Of a stretch of DNA of 60,076 nt, positions 44,533-52,761 are shown piece by piece (within the stretch, counting starts at the first letter, position 1; each line of letters starts with the position of its first letter). The notes under the pieces were generated by a model. The model had not been told where the DNA came from. It saw nothing but the letters and a program-made list of their open reading frames with translations, and searched no databases. A program made the translations under genes and the position numbers. Origin of the DNA: Paractinoplanes rishiriensis (GTDB lineage Bacteria; Actinomycetota; Actinomycetes; Mycobacteriales; Micromonosporaceae); the NCBI RefSeq assembly GCF_016862375.1, contig NZ_BOMV01000028.1:1-60076 (forward strand), read 5' to 3'.

Positions 44533-45192
44533 TCAGTCCCAGATGGCGAGGTCGTCCAGATGCTTGATCAGCAGGTCGGCGCCGTCGGTGAAGTGCCGGG
44601 TCATCACCGACCGGGCGGCGTCGGCGTCCTGCGCGGCGAACGCGGCCAGCAGCGCCTCGTGGTCGGCCCGCATGCCGTCGCGCCAGGCCGGGTCGGCGGC
44701 GTAGAAGCGGGCCGGGGTGTACCGGGTGGCGGTGTGCAGGAACCAGCTGAGCTTGCGGGCGCCGGCCAGCCGGTTGATGGTGCGGTGGAACTCGTACTCC
44801 AGGCGCTCGATGTCGGCGGTGCGGCGCGACCCGGCGGCCCGCAGCAGGGCCTTGTTGGCCAGCGCCAGCTCGTCGCGTTCGGCCTCGGTGATCCGGGCGG
44901 CCACCCGGGCGGCCAGCTCGCCGGCGATGTCGCCCTGCAGCTGGAACAGGTCGATCACGTCCTGCTGGGAGAGTGGGGCCACCACGTACCCCTTGCGGGG
45001 TTCGAGCTCGACCATGTCCTCGCCGCGCAGGGTGAGCAGCGCCTCGCGGACCGGCGTGATGCTCACCCCCAGGTCGGCGGCGACCTCCTCGAGCCGGACC
45101 CGGGCGCCGGGACGCAGCTCGCCCGACATGATGCGGCCGCGGAGGGTGGCGGCCACCTCGTCGGAGAGCTGGGGTCGGCGAAGGTCGGCCAT
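44533..45192 (-). CDS. GntR-family (FCD) transcriptional regulator
   Basis: A 219-residue regulator. The N-terminal winged HTH is PQLSDEVAATLRGRIMSGEL followed by RLEEVAADLGVSITPVREAL. The C-terminal FCD ligand domain is all-helical and keeps the metal-type pattern with ...RADHEALLAAF... and ...MTRHF near the end. ATG 45192 is preferred; an in-frame TTG upstream would start inside the operator. No ribosome site, so it may be leaderless. The 15-bp repeat in front of its own gene and in the ACAD/ALDH promoter region points to autoregulation plus control of these genes. Confidence 0.93.
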   Translation of the reverse strand: MADLRRPQLSDEVAATLRGRIMSGELRPGARVRLEEVAADLGVSITPVREALLTLRGEDMVELEPRKGYVVAPLSQQDVIDLFQLQGDIAGELAARVAARITEAERDELALANKALLRAAGSRRTADIERLEYEFHRTINRLAGARKLSWFLHTATRYTPARFYAADPAWRDGMRADHEALLAAFAAQDADAARSVMTRHFTDGADLLIKHLDDLAIWD

Positions 45193-45203
45193 GCGGGGAA
45201 CAG

Positions 45204-45218
45204 TATCAAATATCAAAT
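45204..45218. promoter_or_regulatory. Candidate GntR operator, copy 2
   Basis: Identical TATCAAATATCAAAT, placed between the divergent GntR gene (start 45192) and the LLM oxidoreductase (start 45241). The two copies bracket the ALDH-GntR block, so four transcripts would be under the same control. Confidence 0.8.
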
Positions 45219-45240
45219 TATTGTCGACGGAGGGTGAATC

Positions 45241-46269
45241 GTGCGGCTGGCCACGACATTGATGTACGCGGGCGACCCGCGGGAGACCGCCGACCAGGTG
45301 GCCGGGTGGGAACGCGCCGGCCTGGACATCGTCTGGGTTGCCGAGGCGTACGGCTTCGACGCGCCGACCATCATGGGTTACCTGGCCGCCCGCACCGAAC
45401 GGGTGGAGATCGGCTCGGCCATCCTACCGATCTATTCGCGCACGCCCGCGCTGCTGGCACAGACCGCCGCGGGACTCGACGCGGTCTCCGGCGGGCGGGC
45501 GATCCTCGGGCTGGGCGCGTCCGGGCCGCAGGTGATCGAGGGGTGGCACGGCGTTCCGTACGACCGGCCGATCGCCCGTACCCGGGAGATCATCGAGATC
45601 TGCCGGGCCGCCTGGCGTCGCGAGGTGCTCGAACACGACGGCCTCTATCCGCTCCCGCTGCCCGCCGGGCGGGGCACCGGCCTCGGCAAGCCGCTCAAAC
45701 TGCTGACCCGCCCGGTCCGCGACCGCATCCCGGTCTACGTGGCGGCGCTCGGCGACCGCAACGTCCGGATGACCGCCGAGTTAGCCGACGGCTGGCTGCC
45801 GTTCCTCTACGCGCCCGCACACGCCGCCGGGGTCTGGGGCGAGGCGCTGGCGGCCGGCCGGGAGAAGCGACCGGCCGAGCTGGCGCCGCTCGAGGTGGTC
45901 GCCGGCGGGCTGCTGGCCATCGGCGACGACGTCGAGGGCCTGCGCGACCTGGCCCGCCCGATGATCGCGCTGTACGTGGGCGGGATGGGCGCCCGCGGCC
46001 GCAACTTCTACCACGACCTGGTCAGCCGGTACGGGTACGCCGCCGAGGCCGACAAGATCCAGGAGTTGTACCTGTCCGGCCGCAAGGCCGAGGCGGCCGC
46101 GGCGGTGCCCGCCGACCTGCTGGAGCAGACCAGCCTGATCGGCACGGAGTCGTACGTCCGGGACCGCGTCGCCGCCTTCGCCGAGTCCGGCGCGACGGTC
46201 CTCAACGTGACCCCGGTCGGCGACGACCCGCTGCGCCTGCTGTCCCGGGTGAAGGAGCTGATGAGCTGA
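45241..46269 (+). CDS. F420-dependent LLM-class oxidoreductase
   Basis: A 342-residue luciferase-like (TIM-barrel) flavin/F420 enzyme. It begins LATTLMYAGDPRETADQVAGWERAGLDIVWVAEAYGFDAPT, has VEIGSAILPIYSRTPALLAQTAAGLD and LGLGASGPQVIEGWHG, all typical of the F420-dependent branch annotated in mycobacteria. GGAGGG is 6 bases before the GTG start. The stop overlaps the next start (TGATG), so the DUF2236 protein is translationally coupled. Likely part of the GntR regulon; substrate not readable. Confidence 0.93.
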   Translation: MRLATTLMYAGDPRETADQVAGWERAGLDIVWVAEAYGFDAPTIMGYLAARTERVEIGSAILPIYSRTPALLAQTAAGLDAVSGGRAILGLGASGPQVIEGWHGVPYDRPIARTREIIEICRAAWRREVLEHDGLYPLPLPAGRGTGLGKPLKLLTRPVRDRIPVYVAALGDRNVRMTAELADGWLPFLYAPAHAAGVWGEALAAGREKRPAELAPLEVVAGGLLAIGDDVEGLRDLARPMIALYVGGMGARGRNFYHDLVSRYGYAAEADKIQELYLSGRKAEAAAAVPADLLEQTSLIGTESYVRDRVAAFAESGATVLNVTPVGDDPLRLLSRVKELMS

Positions 46270-47144
46270 TGGGCCGCCGCTACCGCCGCCGGGACGAAAT
46301 CGCCACCCTCGACCCCGAACGCGACCACCTGGAGATCTATCAGCTGTCGGCCGGCTACGAGTTCCCCTGGGACTACACCCGGGCGCTGGAGTTCGCGCTG
46401 TTCCGCACCTACTGCGTCCCGAGCATCTCGAAGCTGCTGGCCGCCACCGGCGAGTTCGAGAAAAGACCGCAGAAGAGGTACGACGACACCGCGCTGCTGA
46501 TGGGCGAGATCGCCGCACACGGGTACGACTCGCCGCGCGGCCGCGAGGCGCTCAAGGTGGTCAACCGGGCGCACGGCCGCTACCCGATCAGCAACGACGA
46601 CATGCGCTACGTGCTGTCCACCTTCATCTACGACCCGATCGACTGGCTGGAGCGGTACGGCTGGCGGCCGCCGCACGACAACGAGCGCCTTGCCGCGTTC
46701 CACTATTACCGCGAGGTCGGCCGGCGGATGGGCATCCGCGACCTCCCGTCGACGTACGAGTCCTACGCCCAGTTCAAGCGCGACTACGAACGGACGCACT
46801 TCACCTACTCGGACACCAACCGGCGGGTCGGCGAGTACACGGTCGGTCTGTTCGCCGCCTGGTTCCCGGGTTTCCTGCGGCCGGCCGTCCGCCTCGGCGT
46901 GCGCGGCATGCTCGACGAGCCGATGCTGCGCGCCTTCGGCTTCGAACCGGCGCCGCGCTGGGTCGGCACCCTGGCCGTGGCCGGTCTGCGAGCCCGGGCC
47001 GCCGTCCTGCGTCTCTTTCCGCCGCGCCGCCGGTCGCTGCTCGGCGTCTCCAAGCACAACCGCACCTACCCGGGCTACCCCGACGGCTACCGGCCTGCCG
47101 ACCTGGGGCCCGACGCGCCGGCCGAACGTCTGGGCCGAGCCTGA
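46269..47144 (+). CDS. MpaB/DUF2236-family oxygenase-like protein (copy 2)
   Basis: A 291-residue member of the same DUF2236/MpaB superfamily as the gene at 36234 but in a different branch. Landmarks are YQLSAGYEFPWDYTRALEFALFRTY, VNRAHGRYPISNDDMRYVLSTFIYDP, the latter holding the superfamily's His and Asp, and THFTYSDTNRRVGEYT. Its start overlaps the LLM stop by one base. Fungal MpaB performs oxidative cleavage of a prenyl side chain, so a terpenoid or isoprenoid substrate is a reasonable but unproved guess. Confidence 0.83.
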   Translation: MGRRYRRRDEIATLDPERDHLEIYQLSAGYEFPWDYTRALEFALFRTYCVPSISKLLAATGEFEKRPQKRYDDTALLMGEIAAHGYDSPRGREALKVVNRAHGRYPISNDDMRYVLSTFIYDPIDWLERYGWRPPHDNERLAAFHYYREVGRRMGIRDLPSTYESYAQFKRDYERTHFTYSDTNRRVGEYTVGLFAAWFPGFLRPAVRLGVRGMLDEPMLRAFGFEPAPRWVGTLAVAGLRARAAVLRLFPPRRRSLLGVSKHNRTYPGYPDGYRPADLGPDAPAERLGRA

Positions 47145-47156
47145 CCGTGTCCGCCG

Positions 47157-47420
47157 CGTGTTGCTGCCGGCCGGGCTGATCCTGCTGCTGGCCCCGGCGC
47201 GCTGTTCCTGCTGCGCTACCGCGTGCCGGAGTCCGCGGTCCGCGGCCGGGTGCTGGCCGTGGCCTATCCCGGCGCCCGCTTCTTTCCCGACCGGGCCGCT
47301 CCCATGCTGCGCAATCTCGCCGTGGCCGGCGCCGCGCATGTTGACCAACCACTATCTACTTCGGGTCGCCGTCTGCTAATTTCTCCGCGCTGTGCTTACG
47401 GGTCCACGGAAGGGCTCTCG
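47157..47420 (+). pseudogene. Possible relic of a small membrane protein gene
   Basis: After the DUF2236 stop, one frame reads LLPAGLILLLAPA and, after skipping one base in the GGCGCGC at about 47198-47204, the next frame continues LFLLRYRVPESAVRGRVLAVAYPGAR with strong coding-like codon bias up to about 47340. It then runs into the leader of the next gene. This looks like a short frameshifted or degraded frame. No family was recognised, and a sequencing error cannot be excluded. Confidence 0.3.
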
Positions 47421-48590
47421 GTGACTGCGGAAACATCGGCTTACAACCCCGCCAGGTTCGGCTCGGAAATGGTCCGCTGGGTGCTGCCCGCGGTGGCCGC
47501 GATCGCTCTCGCGATCCGCATGGCGTTCGTCAATCCCGACGCCACCCTGCTCAACGTCCTCGGCTGGGCGGTGACCGCCGGGATCGCCGTGCTCGCCATC
47601 CTGCTGAACCGGGTCGGCAAGGCGTGGGTCGGCCGGCCGGTCACGGTGATCTCCGTGGTCGTCACGGTGTTGCTGGTGGTGCAGGCCGTCGTCTGGCCGC
47701 GACCGTACAACCAGGACGAGCCGTCGCTGTACTTCTCGGGCAAGATCCGGGTCGGGGTGTCCGGCGACATTCCGGGCTGGAACTCCTTCGACGCCAGACT
47801 GATCGGCTGGATCATGGAGCACTACGGCGTCGAGGACTGGGAATCGATCCGGCTGTTCCAGAATCAGCGCGACAAGGCACTGCAGAACGGCCGCGTCGAT
47901 ATCGTCGTCTCGTCGTACACCGCGAACACGTTGCGGGCCAAATCCGTGGACTTTGCCGGGCCCTATTACCTGGACACCGCCGGGGTCTGGGGAAACGCCG
48001 GCAAAATCCGGGAGGGCGCCTGGTTCAGCCCCGATGCCGAAAAGCACAATCCCACGGTGTGCGGCGTGCTGGGCACCACCGGGAACAGTTCCATGGCCAG
48101 TTTCCTCGCCACCCAGGACCCCAAGGCGGGCGGCGCGATCATGGCGACCGGCGTCTACCAGAACACCGCCGACTGCCTGCGCGACATGTTCGACCCCAAC
48201 AGCGAGGTGGTGTACGCGGCGACCGACTGGAGCACGCTGAAGGCGTACAACCCGGACGCCGAGGTCGTCGACGCGAACCGGACGCATCCCCACATCGACC
48301 GCTCCACCGGTGCCCTGGTCGGCACCGATCCCGGGCTGGCCGGCTGGGACTCGGTGGACAAGCCGCAGTACTACGGCGTGGCCATCCGGGACGGCCACCC
48401 GGTGACCTGCCGCGACCTGACCACGGTCGTCCAGGAGTTCGTCGACCAGACCAGCAGCCTGGACCGCGGCTACAGCGAGGCGTACGCGCAGAGCATCGGG
48501 CCGCGGCTCGGCCCGGTGGCCACCGACTGGCACCGCCCCAACTTCGACGCGCTCAACTGGGGCGGCAGCGGTTCGCCGATTTGCGAGTAG
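47421..48590 (+). CDS. Membrane-tethered amino-acid-type solute-binding protein
   Basis: A 389-residue protein. Three hydrophobic helices lie in the first ~100 residues (WVLPAVAAIALAI, LLNVLGWAVTAGIAVLAILL, VTVISVVVTVLLVVQAVVW). They are followed by an extracytoplasmic family-3 binding domain: KIRVGVSGDIPGWNSFDARLIGWIM, RVDIVVSSYTANTLRAKSVDFAGPYY and YGVAIRDGHP. Ordinary family-3 binding proteins are released or lipidated, not tied to a multi-helix anchor. GGAAGGG is 6 bases before GTG 47421, and the frame upstream of it is not credible. No transporter genes are adjacent. A glutamate- or amino-acid-sensing role is inferred. Confidence 0.85.
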   Translation: MTAETSAYNPARFGSEMVRWVLPAVAAIALAIRMAFVNPDATLLNVLGWAVTAGIAVLAILLNRVGKAWVGRPVTVISVVVTVLLVVQAVVWPRPYNQDEPSLYFSGKIRVGVSGDIPGWNSFDARLIGWIMEHYGVEDWESIRLFQNQRDKALQNGRVDIVVSSYTANTLRAKSVDFAGPYYLDTAGVWGNAGKIREGAWFSPDAEKHNPTVCGVLGTTGNSSMASFLATQDPKAGGAIMATGVYQNTADCLRDMFDPNSEVVYAATDWSTLKAYNPDAEVVDANRTHPHIDRSTGALVGTDPGLAGWDSVDKPQYYGVAIRDGHPVTCRDLTTVVQEFVDQTSSLDRGYSEAYAQSIGPRLGPVATDWHRPNFDALNWGGSGSPICE

Positions 48591-48642
48591 TGCGAAGTAG
48601 GTGACAGCCCGGCGGCCCGCGCGCCGCTAGCCTTCCGGTGTC

Positions 48643-51333
48643 ATGCGGGTGGAGTTCCGGGTTCTCGGCGCGGTCGAGGTGCTCATCGACGGCGCCCCGG
48701 TCGATGTCGGGCACGCCCGGCAGCGCCTGGTGCTGGCCGCCCTGCTGGTCGATGCGAACCGGACGGTGCCGGCCGGCGCCCTGCTCGACCGGGCCTGGGG
48801 CGACCGCCTGCCGCAGCACGCCCGGACCGCGCTGGCCGGTTACCTGTCCCGGCTGCGCGCGGCGCTGCGGCCGGCGCCCGGGGTCGCGATCCAGCGGCAG
48901 CGCGGTGGCTATCTGCTGTCGGTCGACCCGATGGCCGTCGACCTGCATCGCTTCCGCCACCTGGTGCAGGAGGGCCACCTCGACGGTGCGCTCGAACTGT
49001 GGCGCGGACCGGCCTTCGACGCCCTCTCCACCCCGTGGTGCGAAGCCGTCCGGGTGGCGCTGGAGCGCGAACGGCACGCGGCCGAACTCGACCGCAACGA
49101 CCTGGCGCTGGCGGCCGGCGAACACGCCGCCCTGCTGACCACCCTGCTCGGCACCGCGGACCGGCATCCGCTCGACGAGCGGGTGGCCGCGCAGGTGATG
49201 CTGGCGCTGTACCGCTGCGGCCGGCAGGCGGAGGCGCTGCGGCGCTACGCGGATCTGCGCGCGGCGCTCGCCGACGAACTCGGCGCCGACCCGTCACCGG
49301 CGCTGCGCGACCTGCACCAGGCGATGCTCAGCAGCGAACCCGGCCTGGCCGCGGTGGGGGTGCGGCGTGCGGTGGGACTGCCGGTGCCGCGGCAGTTGCC
49401 GGCGGCGCCGCGGGCCTTCACCGGGCGTTCCGAGGAGCTGGGGCGGATGACGGCGGCGCTGGACGCCGGCGTGCTGGTGCTGGCGGTGTCGGGCACGGCC
49501 GGGGCCGGGAAGTCGGCGCTCGCGGTGCACTGGGCACACGCCGTGGCGGAGCGGTTCCCGGACGGGCTGCTCTTCGTCAACCTGCGCGGCTATCACCCGG
49601 GCGGCGGCGCCGTCCCGCCGGTGGCGGCGGTGCGCGGGTTTCTGGACGCCTTCGCGGTGCCGGCCGAGCGCATCCCGGCGGGGCTGGACGCGCAGGTGGG
49701 GCTCTATCGCAGCCTGCTCGCCGGGCGGCGGGTGCTGGTGGTGCTGGACAACTGCCGGGACGCCGGCCAGGTGCGGCCGCTGCTGCCGGGGACGCCCGGG
49801 TGTGCGGCCGTGGTGACCAGCCGGGACGCGCTCGCGGGACTGGTGGCGGTGGACGGGGCCGAACCGTTGCCGCTGGCGCTGCTGAGCCGGCGCGAGGCGG
49901 GGGAGTTGCTGGCCGGGCGGCTCGGGGCGGAGCGGGTGGCGGCCGAAACCGGGGCGGTGGCCGAGATCGTGCGGCGGTGTGCGCGGCTGCCGTTGGCGCT
50001 GTCCATCGTGGCCGGGCGGGCGGTGGCGCGGCCGGGGGCCGGGCTGGCGGCGCTGGCCGCGGACCTGCGGGCGGCGCGGCAGCAACTCGACGGCTTCGCC
50101 AGCAGCGATCCGGCGATCGACGTGCGGGCGGTGCTGTCCTGGTCGTACCGGGCGCTCGGCGCGGCGGCGGCACGGCTGTTCCGGCTGCTCGGCGTGCACC
50201 CCGGGCCGGACGTCACGATCGCGGCGGCGGCCAGCCTGGCGGCTGCGACGCTCGACGAGACCCGGGAGCTGATCGGCGAGCTGGTCACCGCCAACCTGGT
50301 GACGGAGCATCGCGCGGGGCGCTTTCAGCTGCACGATCTGTTGCGGGCGTACGCCGCGGAGCTGGCGGCCGAACCGGCCGCGGCCGGACGGATGCTCGAG
50401 CACTACCTGCACAGCGCCTTCCACGCCGATCAGCTGCTGTACCCGTACCGGGAAAAGATCTTGTTGGAACCTGCGGGGGCCGGTGTCGTGCCGGAGACGG
50501 CGGACGACGCGCTGGCCTGGTTCGTGGCCGAGCACGAGGTGCTGCTCGCGGTGGTGCTCTCGGCGGGCGACGATCGCGCGACCTGGCAGCTGGCCTGGAC
50601 GCTGAGCACCTACCTGAACCTGCAGGGACAGTGGCGGGCGCAGGTCGCGGTGCAGACGGCGGCGCTGGCGGCGGCCGGGCGGCTGGGGGACCGGCCCGGG
50701 GAGGCGCACGCGTGCCGGGCGCTGGGGCGGGCGCACGACATGCTCGGCGCTGACGAGCCGGCGCAGCGGCACCTCGAGCGGGCACGGGAGCTGTTCGAGG
50801 CGCTCGGCGACCGGGCGGGACTGGCCACGACGTACGTCAACCTCGCCCGGCTGGCCGCCCGCCTGGGTGACCGGGACGCCGAGCTCAGCCACGACCGCCG
50901 GTCGCTGGCCCTGTTCGAAGAGGTGGGTGACCGGGCGGGGCAGGCACGCGCGCTGAACAACCTGGGGGTGGCGCTGGCCCGGCGCGGCGAACTGGCGGGC
51001 GCGCTGGACGCGTGCGACCGGGCGGTGCGGCTCAACCGCGAGATCGGCAACCGGCACGGCGAGGCGGCGGCCTGGGACAGCATCGGCATGGTGCACGGGC
51101 GGCGCGGCGAGCACGACCGGGCGGCCGACTGCTGTCAGCGCGGCCTGGAACTCTACCGGGACACCGGCGACCGGCCGGCGCAGGCGGAGACCCTGCTGAA
51201 GCTCGGCGACGCCAGGCGCGACGCGGGCCTGCAGGAACTGGCCCGGGACGCGTGGCAGGAGGCGTTGCACCTGCTCGACGAACTCGGGCACGACAACGGC
51301 GAGGCGCGGGCGCGCCTCGCCGGTTGCCGCTGA
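48643..51333 (+). CDS. AfsR/SARP-family regulator with NB-ARC and TPR domains
   Basis: An 896-residue STAND-type activator. Residues 1-~90 are an OmpR-like winged HTH (FRVLGAVEVLIDGAPVDVGHARQRLVLAALL). The bacterial transcriptional activation domain runs ~95-245. The NB-ARC ATPase (~265-600) has P-loop GTAGAGKS with Lys290 and Walker B RVLVVLDNC, plus RCARLPLALSIVAGR. From ~650 to the end are TPR repeats (for example ALNNLGVALARRGELAGALDACDRA). Such proteins switch on antibiotic or development genes after nucleotide-dependent assembly. No biosynthetic cluster is adjacent here. The decayed gene at 15063 has closely related NB-ARC motifs. Confidence 0.95.
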   Translation: MRVEFRVLGAVEVLIDGAPVDVGHARQRLVLAALLVDANRTVPAGALLDRAWGDRLPQHARTALAGYLSRLRAALRPAPGVAIQRQRGGYLLSVDPMAVDLHRFRHLVQEGHLDGALELWRGPAFDALSTPWCEAVRVALERERHAAELDRNDLALAAGEHAALLTTLLGTADRHPLDERVAAQVMLALYRCGRQAEALRRYADLRAALADELGADPSPALRDLHQAMLSSEPGLAAVGVRRAVGLPVPRQLPAAPRAFTGRSEELGRMTAALDAGVLVLAVSGTAGAGKSALAVHWAHAVAERFPDGLLFVNLRGYHPGGGAVPPVAAVRGFLDAFAVPAERIPAGLDAQVGLYRSLLAGRRVLVVLDNCRDAGQVRPLLPGTPGCAAVVTSRDALAGLVAVDGAEPLPLALLSRREAGELLAGRLGAERVAAETGAVAEIVRRCARLPLALSIVAGRAVARPGAGLAALAADLRAARQQLDGFASSDPAIDVRAVLSWSYRALGAAAARLFRLLGVHPGPDVTIAAAASLAAATLDETRELIGELVTANLVTEHRAGRFQLHDLLRAYAAELAAEPAAAGRMLEHYLHSAFHADQLLYPYREKILLEPAGAGVVPETADDALAWFVAEHEVLLAVVLSAGDDRATWQLAWTLSTYLNLQGQWRAQVAVQTAALAAAGRLGDRPGEAHACRALGRAHDMLGADEPAQRHLERARELFEALGDRAGLATTYVNLARLAARLGDRDAELSHDRRSLALFEEVGDRAGQARALNNLGVALARRGELAGALDACDRAVRLNREIGNRHGEAAAWDSIGMVHGRRGEHDRAADCCQRGLELYRDTGDRPAQAETLLKLGDARRDAGLQELARDAWQEALHLLDELGHDNGEARARLAGCR

Positions 51334-51337
51334 CCCG

Positions 51338-52096
51338 TCAGCAGGTGGAGATGATGTCCCCGGTGTCGCCGACGCAGGTGTCCGGGCCGGCCGGCACGAA
51401 CGGGCCGTCGCCCTCGAGGGTGTCGCCGGCCGCGCCGTCGACGCCGTTGATGGTGTCGTTGTCGTGGTTGCCGACCATGAAGTCGACGCCGCTGCCGCCG
51501 GTCATCTGGTCCGCACCGCGGTTGCCGTACATCCGGTCGTCGCCGGTGCCGCCGTTGATGGTGTCGGGTGCGCCACTGCCGGACAGGAAGTCGTTGTTGG
51601 CGCCGCCGTCCAGGAAGTCGACATCCTCCGAGCCACCGTAGATGCTGTCGTCGCCGGAGCCGCCGAACATGGTGTCCCGGCCGCCCCCGGAGAAGACGTC
51701 ACCGCCGTCGATGTAGTCGTTGCCGGAGCTGCCGTAGATCTCGTCGTTGCCCCCGTAGCCGAACAGGTGGTCGGCGCCCGCCCCGCCGTCGAGCCGGTCG
51801 TTGTCGTTGACGTTGCCGGTGCACTGGGCGCAGTTGCCGTTGATGAAGTCGTCGCCGCCCAGCCCGCAGACCAGGTCGTTGCCGCCCAGCGCGAAGATGG
51901 TGTCGTGCCCGCTGGTTCCGACGATGACGTCGACCCCGGCGGTGCCGTTGGTGCGCAGGTCGGGCGCGGCGATCACGATGGTCGCGTTCTGCCCGAAGCA
52001 GGTCGTCGCGGCCACCGCGGCCGGCCCGGTGGCGGCCAGCCCGGCCGCCGCCAGCAGCAGCGCGAAGACGGCGGTCGCGATTCTCTGGAACCTCAT
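51338..52096 (-). CDS. Secreted RTX-repeat calcium-binding protein
   Basis: A 252-residue secreted protein. The signal peptide (1-~30) ends AVA-ATTC. Most of the mature chain is glycine/aspartate nonapeptide repeats of the GGxGxDxUx type (GGAGADHLFGYGGNDEIYG, GGSGDDSIYGG, GGTGDDRMYGNRGAD), which fold into a Ca2+-bound beta roll. It is exported by a Sec-type signal rather than the C-terminal type I signal of Gram-negative RTX toxins. Extra Cys pairs (CGLGG, CAQC, CVGD, final C) probably add disulfides. Function unknown; convergent with the SARP gene with a 4-base gap. Confidence 0.88.
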   Translation of the reverse strand: MRFQRIATAVFALLLAAAGLAATGPAAVAATTCFGQNATIVIAAPDLRTNGTAGVDVIVGTSGHDTIFALGGNDLVCGLGGDDFINGNCAQCTGNVNDNDRLDGGAGADHLFGYGGNDEIYGSSGNDYIDGGDVFSGGGRDTMFGGSGDDSIYGGSEDVDFLDGGANNDFLSGSGAPDTINGGTGDDRMYGNRGADQMTGGSGVDFMVGNHDNDTINGVDGAAGDTLEGDGPFVPAGPDTCVGDTGDIISTC

Positions 52097-52183
52097 TCCT
52101 CGTTCCCCCCTCGGTGTTCGGAAACTTGCCCGCACACCGTGACCGACGGGGTTTCGGAAAAGGTTCGGCGCTACGGTGCCGTC

Positions 52184-52735
52184 ATGAGCTCAGAGGCTGT
52201 CGGCAGGTACATGCCCCCGGTCGTGACGCTCGACGACCTGACGGCGATGATGGCCGCGGACGATCACCATCGTTACGAGATCAGCCCCGAGGGAGTCCTC
52301 TCGATCCTGCCGCCGCCAGGGTACGCCCACGCGATTGTTGCGACCCGGCTGATGGTGTGGCTCGCCGCGGCTGGCGTGCCGGCCGACAGGATCGCGCAGG
52401 CGGTCGGCTTACGCATCGAGGGGCGAAACGGAGTCGGCGGGCGAATTCCTGACCTGGTCGTCTGGAGCAAGGCCCAGGCTGACGGCGTTTGGCTTCCGGT
52501 GGACGACGTGCTCCTCGTGGTGGAGATCATTTCACCTGGCTCCGAAGGTGTGGATACCGTCACCAAACGGAGTGAGTACGCCGCCGCAGGTATCCCGCAG
52601 TACTGGGTCGTCGACCTGGACCAGGCCCAGACCGTCACCATGCACCGCCTCGACGGTGAGGTTTACGCGGTCAAGGCGACCATGCCGTTGGCCTGGGTCC
52701 TCAACACCACCCCGGGCGAGCACGACCTCGGCTGA
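52184..52735 (+). CDS. Uma2-family PD-(D/E)XK nuclease-fold protein
   Basis: A 183-residue Uma2 protein. LTAMMAADDHHRYEISPEGVL near the start, PPPGYAHAIVATRL, IPDLVVW (the catalytic Asp strand), DDVLLVVEIISPGSEGVD (the ExK-type strand), KRSEYAAAGIPQYWVVDL are its signature blocks. The family shares the restriction endonuclease fold and is very abundant in actinobacteria and cyanobacteria, but its target is unknown. ATG 52184 gives a standard-length protein. Single gene, upstream of the SDR on the same strand. Confidence 0.9.
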   Translation: MSSEAVGRYMPPVVTLDDLTAMMAADDHHRYEISPEGVLSILPPPGYAHAIVATRLMVWLAAAGVPADRIAQAVGLRIEGRNGVGGRIPDLVVWSKAQADGVWLPVDDVLLVVEIISPGSEGVDTVTKRSEYAAAGIPQYWVVDLDQAQTVTMHRLDGEVYAVKATMPLAWVLNTTPGEHDLG

Positions 52736-52761
52736 GCGCATCGTCGCCTACGGTGTGGGGC

